A DNA stretch of 64,000 nt from JAAYRQ01 sp035647235 (lineage in GTDB: Bacteria; Bacillota; Syntrophomonadia; Syntrophomonadales; Syntrophomonadaceae). The notes beneath the pieces were generated by a model. It did no database searches. It saw only the letters and a program-made list of their open reading frames with translations, and was not told the DNA's origin. The stretch covers positions 129,356-193,355 of the forward strand of contig CAZEPV010000002.1 of NCBI GenBank assembly GCA_964514235.1, read 5' to 3'. Below, in pieces: positions 28,297 to 37,468 of this stretch (position 1 is the stretch's first letter; every line of letters begins with the position of its first letter). The position numbers and the translations under genes are program-made.

Positions 28297-29195
28297 AAGA
28301 TCAAGCCGAAAAGTTAAGAGAAATGGCTCTAAATGCCCGACTAAAAATTGAAAAGGAAATATTGCAAAATCAACATAAATCGAAAGTTATAGTAATTGGC
28401 AGTGGGAAAGGTGGAGCTGGCAAAAGTACTATAGCCCTAAATTTATCCATAGAGTTATGCCGTAGGGGTAAAAAGGTCTTGCTTTTTGATGCTGATTTAG
28501 GTTTAGCCAATATCGATATTATGCTGGGCATAGTTCCAAAATTCAACTTGTACCATGTTGTTAGTGGTAAAAAGACTATTAAAGATATTACGATTACGAA
28601 TGAAGAAGGATTAGATATTATTCCTGGTGGTTCAGGAATCTATGAATTAGCCAATCTGAGCCAAGATAGGGTTAAAAATCTTTTGGTTCAGTTAGGTAAA
28701 TTAGATGGTGTGTACGATTATATGATTATAGATACTGGGGCAGGTTTATCGGAAAATGTCTTAACATTTTTATTAGCAGCCGATGATGTGATTATAGTCA
28801 CGACGCCAGAACCCACCTCCATTACTGATGCTTATGGAATTATGAAGGGTTTGAGTAACCAAAAATTTTCGGGTATTGTCTATTTAGTAGTTAATCGAGT
28901 ATTTAATAATAGTGAAGGATTTACAGTAGCAGAGAAATTCAAAGCAGTCAGTCAAAGATTCTTAAATATTAATATAGTACCACTAGGCTATGTAGTAAAT
29001 GAATCATTAATAGGAGAGGGTATAAGAAGACAAGAGCCATTTGTCAAGCTTTACCCCCGAAGTGCAGCTGCTAGGAATATTGGCACACTTGCTGAAAACT
29101 TATTGAAAACTAAAGCAATTGAAGCTAAGCAACCAATAGCAAATCGCGGTGGTATTAGGGGATTTTTTAAAAAACTAACTGGTGGGGCCAAGTAA
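28293..29195 (+). CDS. flhG: MinD-like ATPase FlhG (YlxH)
   Basis: ParA/MinD-type ATPase (300 residues) that activates FlhF and limits flagellar number. The deviant Walker A is KGGAGKST (about 39-46), the switch region LLFDADLGLANIDIMLG is intact and Walker B is MIIDTGAGLS. The N-terminal segment with RLKIEKEI-type residues may carry the FlhF-activating helix. Last of the flhA-flhF-flhG overlapping set. Confidence 0.94.
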   Translation: MKDQAEKLREMALNARLKIEKEILQNQHKSKVIVIGSGKGGAGKSTIALNLSIELCRRGKKVLLFDADLGLANIDIMLGIVPKFNLYHVVSGKKTIKDITITNEEGLDIIPGGSGIYELANLSQDRVKNLLVQLGKLDGVYDYMIIDTGAGLSENVLTFLLAADDVIIVTTPEPTSITDAYGIMKGLSNQKFSGIVYLVVNRVFNNSEGFTVAEKFKAVSQRFLNINIVPLGYVVNESLIGEGIRRQEPFVKLYPRSAAARNIGTLAENLLKTKAIEAKQPIANRGGIRGFFKKLTGGAK

Positions 29196-29275
29196 TTTAA
29201 AAACAGAACTAAAGTCATGATTTTTGCTTGTTAAGAAAACAAATTAAACTAGTCAAGGCAGAAAGGGGGGATTAG

Positions 29276-30364
29276 ATGCCCGAAATTAGAGTATTAGTTG
29301 TTGATGATTCGGCTTTTATGCGTAAAGTTATTTCCGATATGATTAATACAGATCCCCACATGAAGGTAATAGAAAAGGCTCGCAACGGTAAAGATGCTAT
29401 TAAAAAAACTAGGGAATTAAAGCCTGATGTTGTCACATTGGATATTGAAATGCCTGGTATGGACGGTTTGTCTGCCTTAGAAGAAATTATGCGCACAAAT
29501 CCAACCCCTATAATAATGCTTAGCAGTCTTACCCAAGCGGGGGCAGAACAAACGGTAAGGGCATTAAGCTTAGGGGCGGTTGACTTTATTCCCAAGCCTT
29601 CTGGGCAAATTTCCTTAGATATTGACAAAGTTCGGGATGAATTAATAAGAAAAATCAAAATTGCAGCAGGTACAAAGAAAAATTTACAGAATTTTAATAG
29701 TATAGGTCAAATTTCTTATAATACCAAACAGATTTTTAAGGATCAGACTAGGCCAAGTGTATTACATAAAGCCAAGTCCACAACTCTAACGAAGTTAGTT
29801 GCCATAGGAACTTCAACTGGGGGACCTAAAGCTTTACATCAGGTAATCCCTAGTTTACCAGGTTCTCTTGATGCAGCCGTATTAATAGTACAGCATATGC
29901 CAGCTGGCTTCACCAAATCTTTAGCCGAACGTTTAGATACGATTTCTAGTCTACAAGTCAAAGAAGCTGAAGATCAGGAAGAAATCAGACCGGGTTATGT
30001 TTACATAGCACCAGGAAATTATCACTTAAGAGTAAAAGCAAACAAATCAGCTATAAACAGAAAATTATATATTTCCCTAAATCAATCACCACCTTATGGG
30101 GGGCACCGTCCTTCTGTGGATGTTCTATTTAATTCAATTGCGGAGGAATTTTGGGGGCATATGGTAGGTGTAGTTATGACAGGGATGGGGCGTGATGGGG
30201 CAGAGGGCTTGACCAGGATTAAAGACCAAGGTGGTTATACCATAGCAGAACATCAATCTTCTTGTATTGTTTATGGAATGCCTAGGGCGGCAGTAGAAAC
30301 TGGAAAAGTGGATAAAATTACACCACTTGTTGATATAGGTGATGAAATACTAAAACTTTTATAA
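29276..30364 (+). CDS. cheB: Chemotaxis protein-glutamate methylesterase CheB
   Basis: Methylesterase/deamidase acting on chemoreceptors, 362 residues. The N-terminal receiver domain has Asp10/Asp11 and phospho-acceptor Asp56. The C-terminal catalytic domain shows the triad Ser180 (GTSTGGP), His207 (VQHMPAGF) and Asp307 (GMGRDGAEG). AAGGGGGG precedes the ATG. No cheR lies in the window, so the methyltransferase must be encoded elsewhere. An 80-bp gap separates it from flhG without a clear promoter. Confidence 0.96.
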   Translation: MPEIRVLVVDDSAFMRKVISDMINTDPHMKVIEKARNGKDAIKKTRELKPDVVTLDIEMPGMDGLSALEEIMRTNPTPIIMLSSLTQAGAEQTVRALSLGAVDFIPKPSGQISLDIDKVRDELIRKIKIAAGTKKNLQNFNSIGQISYNTKQIFKDQTRPSVLHKAKSTTLTKLVAIGTSTGGPKALHQVIPSLPGSLDAAVLIVQHMPAGFTKSLAERLDTISSLQVKEAEDQEEIRPGYVYIAPGNYHLRVKANKSAINRKLYISLNQSPPYGGHRPSVDVLFNSIAEEFWGHMVGVVMTGMGRDGAEGLTRIKDQGGYTIAEHQSSCIVYGMPRAAVETGKVDKITPLVDIGDEILKLL

Positions 30365-30401
30365 AAATGTTTCATGAGGATTATGTGAGAGGTGAATAAA
30401 T

Positions 30402-32456
30402 ATGGATATGGATATGTCTCAATACTTGGATGTTTTTTTGGAGGAAAGCAAGGAGCATCTTGGCAGCTTAAATCAAAAATTGTTAGACTTGGAGAAAAAC
30501 AATGATAACCTGTCAGCTTTAAATGAAATATTTAGGGCAGCCCATACACTTAAAGGCATGTCTTCAACAATGGGATTCGATGACTTAGCTGATCTTACAC
30601 ATCATATGGAAGATGTATTATCAGATTTAAAAGATGGCATATTGGTGGCTAATTCAACTGTAGTTGATATATTATTCAAATGTTTCGACCGAATTCAAAT
30701 AATGGTAGATAATATTGAATTAACCGGTTCAGGTACCTTTGATAACCAAGATTTAATTGTTTTGTTAGAAAACATCAAGCAAGATCGACAAAATGGGGAT
30801 CTAGAATTAGAAAGACAAGGGACTAAAGACAGCACACAAACATTAGGTGAACCTATGCATGAGGGTTTTCAGTTTAACGAATTTGAGTTAACAATTTTAC
30901 AAGATGCATATAGTAAAGGCTACAATATTTTCCATATTAAAGTATTTGTTGATCCTGGCTCACTTATGAAATCAGTACGCGCTTTTATGGTTTTTAAAGC
31001 TGTGGAGGAAGAAGGCGAAATAATTAAGTCTGTGCCGCCCGCGCAAGAGCTCGATGAGGGGCAATTTGAAACCGAGTTTGATTTATTTGTCGTAACCCAT
31101 ATTAGCCGTGAACAACTAAATAAGGCTATAAATGCAATATCTGAAGTTAAGGTAATAGAGTTACAAGAGATAGATCTGAGTTCAGATCTAATAGTAAGGG
31201 CTAGTAATGTCATAACAGATACGCTTGATGATACCCCAATTAATATGGGTGATTCACAGACAGCTAATCAGCTTGCCAGCACTAGTGATGGGGTTCAGCG
31301 GGTCCATAGAATCAAACAGACCGTGCGGGTAGATATAGAACGATTGGACAACCTAATGAACTTAGTCGGCGAATTAGTAATGCACAAGGGCAGATTAGAA
31401 CAAATAGCCTCCTATAATAAACTTGTAGAATTAAGTGAAACTATTGAACAGATTGATCGTGTTAGTAGTGACTTACAATCTGTAGTTATGAAAGTGCGTA
31501 TGGTTCCCATTGAACAAGTGTTTAATCGCTTTCCTAGAATGGTTCGAGACTTAGCTAAAGAACTGAATAAAGAAGTTGACTTTGTCATGGAAGGCAAGGA
31601 GACTGAACTTGATAGAACCGTTATAGACGAAATAGGGGACCCTTTAGTACATCTATTGAGAAATGCTGTTGATCATGGTTTGGAATCAGCCGAGGAAAGA
31701 ACTAAGGCTGGCAAACCTGCCCAGGGCTACCTAATGCTTAAGGCTAGTCACGAAGGAAATAATGTATACATAGAAGTTGAAGATAATGGGCGCGGCCTAG
31801 ATATTAATAGAATTAAAAAACAGGCTATTAATAAAGGCTTAATTACTGCTGAAGAGGCTGAAAGGATGTCCCCTGAGGAAGCTGCTGAAATATTATTTTA
31901 CCCTGGCTTTAGTACCGCTAAAGAGATTAGCGATGTATCTGGTCGTGGTGTAGGTTTAGATGTAGTTAAATCTAAAATTGAATCCCTAAATGGGGAAATA
32001 TTTATAGACACAAAAGAAGGGGAAGGCACAAAATTCAAGATTAAACTTCCTTTAACCTTAGCCATAATTCAAGCTTTAATGGTTACAGTTCAAGACGAAG
32101 TATACGCTATCCCCTTAAGTTCAGTAGATGAGACGACTATGATAACCAAAGATGACATTAAAATGGTACAAAATCAGGAAGTTATGATGATGCGTGGTAA
32201 TGTACTACCTATCTTCAGATTGTCTACCCTTTTGGAAATTTCCCAGACAACAGATGAAATACAAGATATGTATGTAGTAGTAGTTCGCAAATCAGATAAG
32301 CAAATAGGGCTTATCGTTGATACATTAATAGGCCAGCAGGAAATTGTTATCAAGTCATTAGGTAAAATTTTAGGTGGTATCCCCGGAATAGCGGGTGCTA
32401 TAGTAGCTGGGGACGGTAATGTGAGATTAATCCTCGATATTGCAACATTATTTTAG
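30402..32456 (+). CDS. cheA: Chemotaxis histidine kinase CheA
   Basis: Kinase of 684 residues. The P1 phosphotransfer domain has phospho-acceptor His48 (RAAHTLKGMS). The P2 CheY/CheB-binding region spans about 160-270. The dimerisation helices start near VDIERLDNLMNLVGELV (about 310). The ATPase domain keeps the N box (HLLRNAVDHGLE), G1 (EVEDNGRGLD) and G2 (GRGVGLDVV). A CheW-like P5 domain ends the protein. AGAGGTGA is 6 bases before ATG 30402. Confidence 0.97.
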   Translation: MDMDMSQYLDVFLEESKEHLGSLNQKLLDLEKNNDNLSALNEIFRAAHTLKGMSSTMGFDDLADLTHHMEDVLSDLKDGILVANSTVVDILFKCFDRIQIMVDNIELTGSGTFDNQDLIVLLENIKQDRQNGDLELERQGTKDSTQTLGEPMHEGFQFNEFELTILQDAYSKGYNIFHIKVFVDPGSLMKSVRAFMVFKAVEEEGEIIKSVPPAQELDEGQFETEFDLFVVTHISREQLNKAINAISEVKVIELQEIDLSSDLIVRASNVITDTLDDTPINMGDSQTANQLASTSDGVQRVHRIKQTVRVDIERLDNLMNLVGELVMHKGRLEQIASYNKLVELSETIEQIDRVSSDLQSVVMKVRMVPIEQVFNRFPRMVRDLAKELNKEVDFVMEGKETELDRTVIDEIGDPLVHLLRNAVDHGLESAEERTKAGKPAQGYLMLKASHEGNNVYIEVEDNGRGLDINRIKKQAINKGLITAEEAERMSPEEAAEILFYPGFSTAKEISDVSGRGVGLDVVKSKIESLNGEIFIDTKEGEGTKFKIKLPLTLAIIQALMVTVQDEVYAIPLSSVDETTMITKDDIKMVQNQEVMMMRGNVLPIFRLSTLLEISQTTDEIQDMYVVVVRKSDKQIGLIVDTLIGQQEIVIKSLGKILGGIPGIAGAIVAGDGNVRLILDIATLF

Positions 32457-32468
32457 TGGGGTGATTAA

Positions 32469-32939
32469 ATGAATAATACAGTAAATGTAACCCAAAACCA
32501 TATATTTCAAACGGCTGATGGAGAATATCAAGTAGTTGCCTTTAAGCTTGGACAAGAAGAGTATGCTGTAGACGTATTAAATGTCCAAGAAATAGAACGC
32601 TTACTCAGAATTACTCGAGTCCCAAGAACCCAAGATTATATTGAAGGGGTTATAAATCTAAGGGGCAATATAGTCCCAGTTATGAATCTACATAAAAGGT
32701 TTGCTTTAGAGAGCCATGGAGATGATGAAGAGAAAAGGATTATTGTATTTCAATTTGACTATATGCAGGTGGGCATAATAGTAGATGAAGTTTCAGAAGT
32801 ATTAAGACTCAATGTCAATGACATTGAGGAAACTACTGATGTTTATAGTAATTTAAAGATGGAACATATAAAGGGTATTGCCAAGATAAATGATAGATTA
32901 TTAATACTTTTGGATTTGTTGAAAATATTAGAGGTATAG
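32469..32939 (+). CDS. cheW: Chemotaxis coupling protein CheW
   Basis: Adaptor of 156 residues linking CheA to chemoreceptors. The SH3-like CheW fold is indicated by FKLGQEEYAVDVLNVQEIE, VPRTQDYIEGVINLRGNIVPV (core: GVINLRGNIVPV) and VGIIVDEVSEVLRL. GGGGTGAT lies just before the ATG. Located between cheA and cheC as in other Clostridia. Confidence 0.95.
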   Translation: MNNTVNVTQNHIFQTADGEYQVVAFKLGQEEYAVDVLNVQEIERLLRITRVPRTQDYIEGVINLRGNIVPVMNLHKRFALESHGDDEEKRIIVFQFDYMQVGIIVDEVSEVLRLNVNDIEETTDVYSNLKMEHIKGIAKINDRLLILLDLLKILEV

Positions 32940-32956
32940 AAGAGGCGGTGAATTAA

Positions 32957-33583
32957 GTGGTTGAAAACTACAGCGAATTATCCCCAATTCAACTTGACGC
33001 ATTAAAGGAGATTGGCAATATAGGGGCTGGTAATGCTGCAACTGCTTTAGCCCAAATGGTTAATGATAAAATTGACATGAACGTCCCCAAGGCTAATATA
33101 CTTCCATTTGCAGAGGTGCCGGAATCAATTGGTGGGGCTGATTCACATGTAGTGGGGATTTTTTTTAATGTTACTGGTTCTGCACCAGCCAATATTTTAT
33201 TTATTCTTCCAATTAATAAAGCTGCTATCTTGTGTGATATGCTCTTAGGCAAAAATATTGGGGAAACGACTTCGGAAAATTTTGGCGAAATGGAAATGTC
33301 TGCCCTAATGGAATTAGGTAATATTTTATCTGGTACTTACTTGAATGCCTTATCTATGTTTACTAACCTTGAATTTACACCTTCTGTGCCAGCTCTAGGA
33401 ATGGATATGGCAGGAGCCATTATTGATGCGATTTTGGCACAGTTTGGGAAAGTGGCAGATCATGTGCTGGTACTAGATACTGAATTTAAAAAAGATGAAA
33501 CAGATGTAGTAGGTTATTTCTTTTTACTTCCTGAAATTGATTCATTAAACAAAATTTTATCTGCACTTGGGGTGAGCTTTTAA
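32957..33583 (+). CDS. cheC: CheY-P phosphatase CheC
   Basis: CheY-P phosphatase and CheD partner, 208 residues, starting at GTG 32957 after AGGCGGTGA. The two active-site helices are both present: LKEIGNIGAGNAATAL (near residue 12) and LMELGNILSGTYLNAL (near residue 115), each with the Glu and Asn of the E-x-x-N pattern. The gene is directly followed by its regulatory partner cheD. Confidence 0.94.
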   Translation: MVENYSELSPIQLDALKEIGNIGAGNAATALAQMVNDKIDMNVPKANILPFAEVPESIGGADSHVVGIFFNVTGSAPANILFILPINKAAILCDMLLGKNIGETTSENFGEMEMSALMELGNILSGTYLNALSMFTNLEFTPSVPALGMDMAGAIIDAILAQFGKVADHVLVLDTEFKKDETDVVGYFFLLPEIDSLNKILSALGVSF

Positions 33584-34069
33584 ATGGGGAAAATAATTCA
33601 AGTGGGTATGGCAGATCTAAAATTAGCAACTGCGCCAGACAAATTAATGACTGCTGGGCTCGGTTCTTGTATCGGCATTTGTCTTTTCGATAAGGGCGTA
33701 GGCAAGGGTGGGATGGCACATATAATGCTACCTTCCAGCTCTTTGGCTAAAAGCAATCTTAACCATGCGAAATTTGCGGATACTGCGGTTGTGCTTTTAA
33801 TTGATGAATTAGTAGAACTAGGCTGCAACCGTAATAGGCTATTAGCTAAGTATGCAGGTGGCTCCCAAATGTTTAAATTCTCCGGCGAAAGTGATATCAT
33901 GAAAATAGGCATAAGAAATGCCCAGGCTGTCGAGGAAAACCTTAATAAACATAAAATTAGAATATTGGCGCATGATGCAGGGGGCAATTATGGTAGGACA
34001 ATAACTTTTGATCCTAAGTCTGGTGATCTGCTAATAAGGACAATAGGTCATGGGGAGAGAATTATTTAA
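33584..34069 (+). CDS. cheD: Chemoreceptor glutamine deamidase CheD
   Basis: Deamidase of 161 residues that activates receptors and binds CheC. The catalytic Cys29 (GLGSCIG) and His46 (GGMAHIMLP) are present, and the motif YAGGSQMF is conserved. It starts directly after the cheC stop and overlaps the sigD start by one base (TAATG). Confidence 0.95.
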   Translation: MGKIIQVGMADLKLATAPDKLMTAGLGSCIGICLFDKGVGKGGMAHIMLPSSSLAKSNLNHAKFADTAVVLLIDELVELGCNRNRLLAKYAGGSQMFKFSGESDIMKIGIRNAQAVEENLNKHKIRILAHDAGGNYGRTITFDPKSGDLLIRTIGHGERII

Positions 34070-34842
34070 TGACTGCTGATTTTAACAGTCTTTGGGTGCA
34101 ATATAAAGAAGAAAACTTAATTGAGGCACGTGATGAACTTATAATTTATTATTCCCATTTAGTAAAATATGTAGCTAGTAGGTTGGCCATTAATTTATCA
34201 TCAGTAGTAGAATTTGATGAATTAGTTTCCTACGGGATTGAAGGATTAATAGATGCTATAGAAAAATTTGATTATAAAAGAAACATAAAATTTGAAACAT
34301 ATGCTATTACACGGATAAGAGGTTCAATGATTGATGGATTACGTTCTATGGACTGGGTGCCTGTTGCGGTTAGACAGAAAAGCAAAGAAGTAGAAAAGGT
34401 ATACGCTGCTCTTGAAATGCAATTAGGCCGAACTGCCACTGATCAAGAAGTAGCGGAGGCTATGGGTGTTAGCCAGGAGGAATTAGCCCGCACACTAAAG
34501 GATATAGCTGCTACTACCATAATATCATTGGATGATTTTTTACCTAGTGGTGATTCTGGTGACAAAAAAAGGCGTATAGTTGACCTATTAGAAGATGATA
34601 CAAACCCCAATATTCTGGAATTACTAGAATTATCCGACACGAAAGATGTATTAGCCCAGTCTATTTCTAGGCTACCTGAAAAAGAACGAATGGTTGTATA
34701 TTTCTACTATTACGAGGGCCTAACCCTAAGGGAAATTGGTGCGGTTCTAGATTTATCCGAATCAAGGATATCCCAGCTCCACACTAAAGCTATACTAAGA
34801 CTTAGGGGAAGTCTTAGTAAAAAGAAAAACTTGGTAATATAA
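34069..34842 (+). CDS. sigD: Sigma factor SigD (sigma-28, FliA/WhiG family)
   Basis: RNA polymerase sigma factor of 257 residues directing late flagellar and motility genes. Region 2 contains FDELVSYGIEGLIDAIEKFD and FETYAITRIRGSMIDGLRSMDW (cores shown); region 3 includes GRTATDQEVAEAMG; region 4 includes YYYEGLTLREIGAVLDLSESRISQ (core: LTLREIGAVL). As it lies at the end of the fla/che operon, read-through along about 27 kb sets its level. The anti-sigma factor flgM is not in the window. Confidence 0.96.
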   Translation: MTADFNSLWVQYKEENLIEARDELIIYYSHLVKYVASRLAINLSSVVEFDELVSYGIEGLIDAIEKFDYKRNIKFETYAITRIRGSMIDGLRSMDWVPVAVRQKSKEVEKVYAALEMQLGRTATDQEVAEAMGVSQEELARTLKDIAATTIISLDDFLPSGDSGDKKRRIVDLLEDDTNPNILELLELSDTKDVLAQSISRLPEKERMVVYFYYYEGLTLREIGAVLDLSESRISQLHTKAILRLRGSLSKKKNLVI

Positions 34843-34861
34843 TATATAAGGGGGTATTTAG

Positions 34862-36268
34862 GTGGTCGAGGAAAAGGTTATTAAGGACGGCGATGTTAAA
34901 ATAACATTTAATAATAACAAGCTGAAAGCCTTTATAGAAATATTGCCCCCAGTAGGGGAAGGAAAGCCAGCTACCATAGAATTAGTAAAACAAAGATTAG
35001 CGGAATTTAATGTAGTAGAGGGTCTTAAAGATGGACGAATAAATGAGGCATTACTCGAAAAAAATTGGGGCAAAAAAATTTTATTTGCCGAGGGTAGAAA
35101 AGCAGTAAACGGGAAAAATGCTAAAGTGGATTTCAAATTCCCTCTACTTTCCGAGCGAATAGGCCCCAAAATTGATGAAGAAGGTATAGCGGATTATCAT
35201 GATTTAGGTTTAATTTATAATGTTAAAATGGGGGAAATATTGGCCGAAAAGACTTTGGCAACTGAAGGAACCCCCGGTATTAACGTTACTGGTCGCGAAA
35301 TAGCAGCTAAAAATGGTGTGGACCTAAGAATACCAATGGGAAAAAATACTTTTTGCGACGATAATGAGACTAAAGTATTTGCAGCTATTGATGGCAATGT
35401 AAACATAAAGGATAATCGAATTGTAGTTGACCCAGTTTTCGAAGTACATGGTGATGTGGATTTTTCTTCGGGCAACATTGACTTTGTGGGTGATGTGGTT
35501 ATTAATGGCAATGTTAACTCTGGTTTTGAGGTCAAGGCAGGAGGAGATGTTGAAATCAAGGGCTTTGTGGAAGGTTCTCAAGTAATAGCCCAGGGAAATA
35601 TATTGATTAGAGGCGGTATTACTACTGGTAATAAGGGCCTAGTTAAAGCTGGGGGCGATATTACAGCCCGTTTTGCTGAAAATTCACGTATCGAAGCTGA
35701 TGGTGATATCTTGATTAGAGAGGCTATAATGCAATCGATTATTAGAGCTGGAGGCAGTGTAAGGGTTAAGGATAGAAAAGCTACTATTTTAGGAGGCATT
35801 GTCCAAGCAGCAGAAGGAGTGGAATCCAGGGTATTAGGTTCGCAATTAGCTACTAGAACAATAGTTGAAGTAGGTGTTAATCCCCATCGTCGGGAGGAAT
35901 ACCATTATTTAACCAAAACCCGTAATGAAAAGAAGAAGCTTATAGATAATCTCAATCACAATTTACAAGCTTACCAAAGATCAGGTGTATCCCCCGAGAA
36001 TTTAAGCCCGAAAAGAAAACTCGCTTTAGTAAAAATGTTAGATGATTTTAAAACAGTACGTACTGAGATGAAGGAAATAGAGAAACGTATAATTGTTCTT
36101 GAGGAAGAGTTTATTCGGGGTCATGATGCTAAAGTCAAGGCACTTGATGTTGTTTATCCTGGGGTTAGAATTACTATTGGGCAATCGAATTATATTGTAA
36201 ATGATCCCATAAAATATTCAGCTTTTATATTGGAAGATGGGGAGGTAAGGATAGCTTCTTTAGATTAG
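34862..36268 (+). CDS. DUF342/FapA-type beta-helical protein
   Basis: Protein of 468 residues starting at GTG 34862 after AAGGGGG. The central part (about 180-330) has repeats of the type VNGNVNSGFEVKAGGDVEI and GDILIREAIMQSIIRAGGSV, typical of the DUF342 (FapA) right-handed beta-helix. The last ~110 residues form a charged coiled coil (KTRNEKKKLIDNLNHNLQ). Members are common after sigD in Clostridia, suggesting a motility link, but no function is established that I know of. Confidence 0.82.
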   Translation: MVEEKVIKDGDVKITFNNNKLKAFIEILPPVGEGKPATIELVKQRLAEFNVVEGLKDGRINEALLEKNWGKKILFAEGRKAVNGKNAKVDFKFPLLSERIGPKIDEEGIADYHDLGLIYNVKMGEILAEKTLATEGTPGINVTGREIAAKNGVDLRIPMGKNTFCDDNETKVFAAIDGNVNIKDNRIVVDPVFEVHGDVDFSSGNIDFVGDVVINGNVNSGFEVKAGGDVEIKGFVEGSQVIAQGNILIRGGITTGNKGLVKAGGDITARFAENSRIEADGDILIREAIMQSIIRAGGSVRVKDRKATILGGIVQAAEGVESRVLGSQLATRTIVEVGVNPHRREEYHYLTKTRNEKKKLIDNLNHNLQAYQRSGVSPENLSPKRKLALVKMLDDFKTVRTEMKEIEKRIIVLEEEFIRGHDAKVKALDVVYPGVRITIGQSNYIVNDPIKYSAFILEDGEVRIASLD

Positions 36269-36282
36269 GGAGGGACTTTTAA

Positions 36283-36588
36283 ATGACTATTAGAAGTATA
36301 GATATGCAAGTCCTAGTGCAGAAAGTTGGGGAAGTCTCTAGACTTCAACAAGCTGAACAGACTCAGAATAGTAGTAGACAACAGGAAAATTTACAACAAC
36401 TTGCGCAGCAGACAGAAACAATATCCAAGATGGTTAATCGAAATCGGGAGACTGAATCAAAAAAGGTGCTAAGGGAAAAAGAAGAGGAAGAAGAAGCAAA
36501 AAACCGAAAACAACCTAAAAGAAACAAGGATAATAAAAATGGTCCGAAATCGGAAGAACAAGCTATAGGTATCGATATTATAATTTAG
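36283..36588 (+). CDS. Small charged protein of the fla/che operon, function unknown
   Basis: Protein of 101 residues after GGGAGGGA. The N-terminus (about 1-25) is mixed hydrophobic (IDMQVLVQKVGEVSRLQQ), the middle is Gln-rich and helical, and the C-terminal half is a Lys/Glu/Asn-rich coil ending IGIDIII. Similar short proteins occur next to DUF342 genes in Clostridia. No catalytic motif is visible. Confidence 0.7.
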   Translation: MTIRSIDMQVLVQKVGEVSRLQQAEQTQNSSRQQENLQQLAQQTETISKMVNRNRETESKKVLREKEEEEEAKNRKQPKRNKDNKNGPKSEEQAIGIDIII

Positions 36589-36600
36589 GTGGTGGTTTAA

Positions 36601-37206
36601 ATAGTTGAGATTTTAATCGCTATTGCTATTCTCTTAATTGGGGCTGCAATATATAGCCTGGTTAAGCAGAAGCATAGCCTTGAATACCTTTCAGTTGAAT
36701 TTAATGACGCCATAAGTGAAGCTAAACAATTAAAAGCAGACTTACAAATTCTAATGGAAGATGCTGTAGAAATATCCTCTAATATGATAGATAAATTAGA
36801 GCTTGAAATTAATAGTGTTCAATCTAATTTGGTCAAAGATGAAGAAATACCAGACTTAAATATGGATATTGAAACAAGTTTTTTTGAACTAGCCACAAAA
36901 TACGGTTTGGACGATAAACAAATTAACCTTCTTCTAGATTCATTAGGTTTTAATTTTAACTATTTGGCTGCAAACAATATTGATAACACCCTAGCCAGCC
37001 AGATCATCCCCCAGAACCCACCTCAATTTTTAGCCTTAGTTGGAGATGATATATCCAATGTGATTAATAATGAGGATCTTTGGCAGGAAGTTATAAAACT
37101 AGAACAAGAGGGTTATAAGGCCAAGGAAATAGCCAAAAAACTAGATAGAGGGCAAGGTGAAATAAATTTATTGCTCAATTTAACTAGGAAATCTAGCGCC
37201 ATATAA
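36601..37206 (+). CDS. SwrB/YlxL-like single-pass membrane protein with unclear start codon
   Basis: About 201 residues. The frame codes for an N-terminal transmembrane helix (VEILIAIAILLIGAAIYSLV, bases 36604-36663), a coiled coil, and a C-terminal motif LEQEGYKAKEIAKKLDRGQGE, followed by EINLLLNL, shared with the SwrB/YlxL family. No ATG, GTG or TTG is in frame between the upstream stop at 36598 and ATG 36754, which would remove the membrane anchor. AGGTGGTGG (36587-36595) points to a start at 36601-36604 (ATA or GTT). Either a rare start codon is used or one G is missing from the sequence after TTG 36605. SwrB in Bacillus promotes assembly of the flagellar export apparatus and lies between sigD and rpsB, as here. 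Confidence 0.7.
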   Translation: MVEILIAIAILLIGAAIYSLVKQKHSLEYLSVEFNDAISEAKQLKADLQILMEDAVEISSNMIDKLELEINSVQSNLVKDEEIPDLNMDIETSFFELATKYGLDDKQINLLLDSLGFNFNYLAANNIDNTLASQIIPQNPPQFLALVGDDISNVINNEDLWQEVIKLEQEGYKAKEIAKKLDRGQGEINLLLNLTRKSSAI

Positions 37207-37240
37207 ACCTACTTTTGAAAAATATGAAAGTAGGTTTTTT
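37205..37240 (+). terminator. Rho-independent terminator ending the fla/che operon
   Basis: A perfect 11-bp inverted repeat, AAACCTACTTT (37205-37215) and AAAGTAGGTTT (37227-37237), has an 11-base loop and a T-run to 37240. It overlaps the stop of the SwrB-like gene. Confidence 0.92.
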
Positions 37241-37325
37241 ATTGAAGAAATAACAGTATTTTAATATTTATTTTGGGATAAAATACAAAAAACATTATTT
37301 ATAGACGGAAAATAGCCATAGAATC

Positions 37326-37355
37326 TTGCAAAAAGGATATTTAGTATGGTATATT
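37326..37355 (+). promoter_or_regulatory. SigA-type promoter of rpsB
   Basis: TTGCAA (37326-37331) and TATATT (37350-37355) are 18 bases apart, and TGG directly before the -10 gives an extended -10 element. It lies after the fla terminator and about 110 bases before rpsB. Confidence 0.7.
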
Positions 37356-37374
37356 AATTTTTGGTAATTACACA

Positions 37375-37439
37375 CGCTAGGGGACGAAGTAGATAGTGCT
37401 AAAATTTGTTTTAGTTTTTTACTTTGGATGAAATTAGCG
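37375..37439 (+). promoter_or_regulatory. Structured 5' leader of rpsB, candidate ribosomal-protein autoregulatory element
   Basis: Three nested helices are visible: CGCTA (37375-37379) with TAGCG (37435-37439); CGAAGTA (37385-37391) with TACTTTG (37420-37426, one G-U pair); and CTAAAA (37399-37404) with TTTTAG (37409-37414). The structure ends about 16 bases before the rpsB ribosome-binding site AAGGAGG (37455-37461). An S2-binding autoregulatory role is inference. Confidence 0.55.
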
Positions 37440-37468
37440 GAGGAATAAAACTATAAGGAGGTATATTG

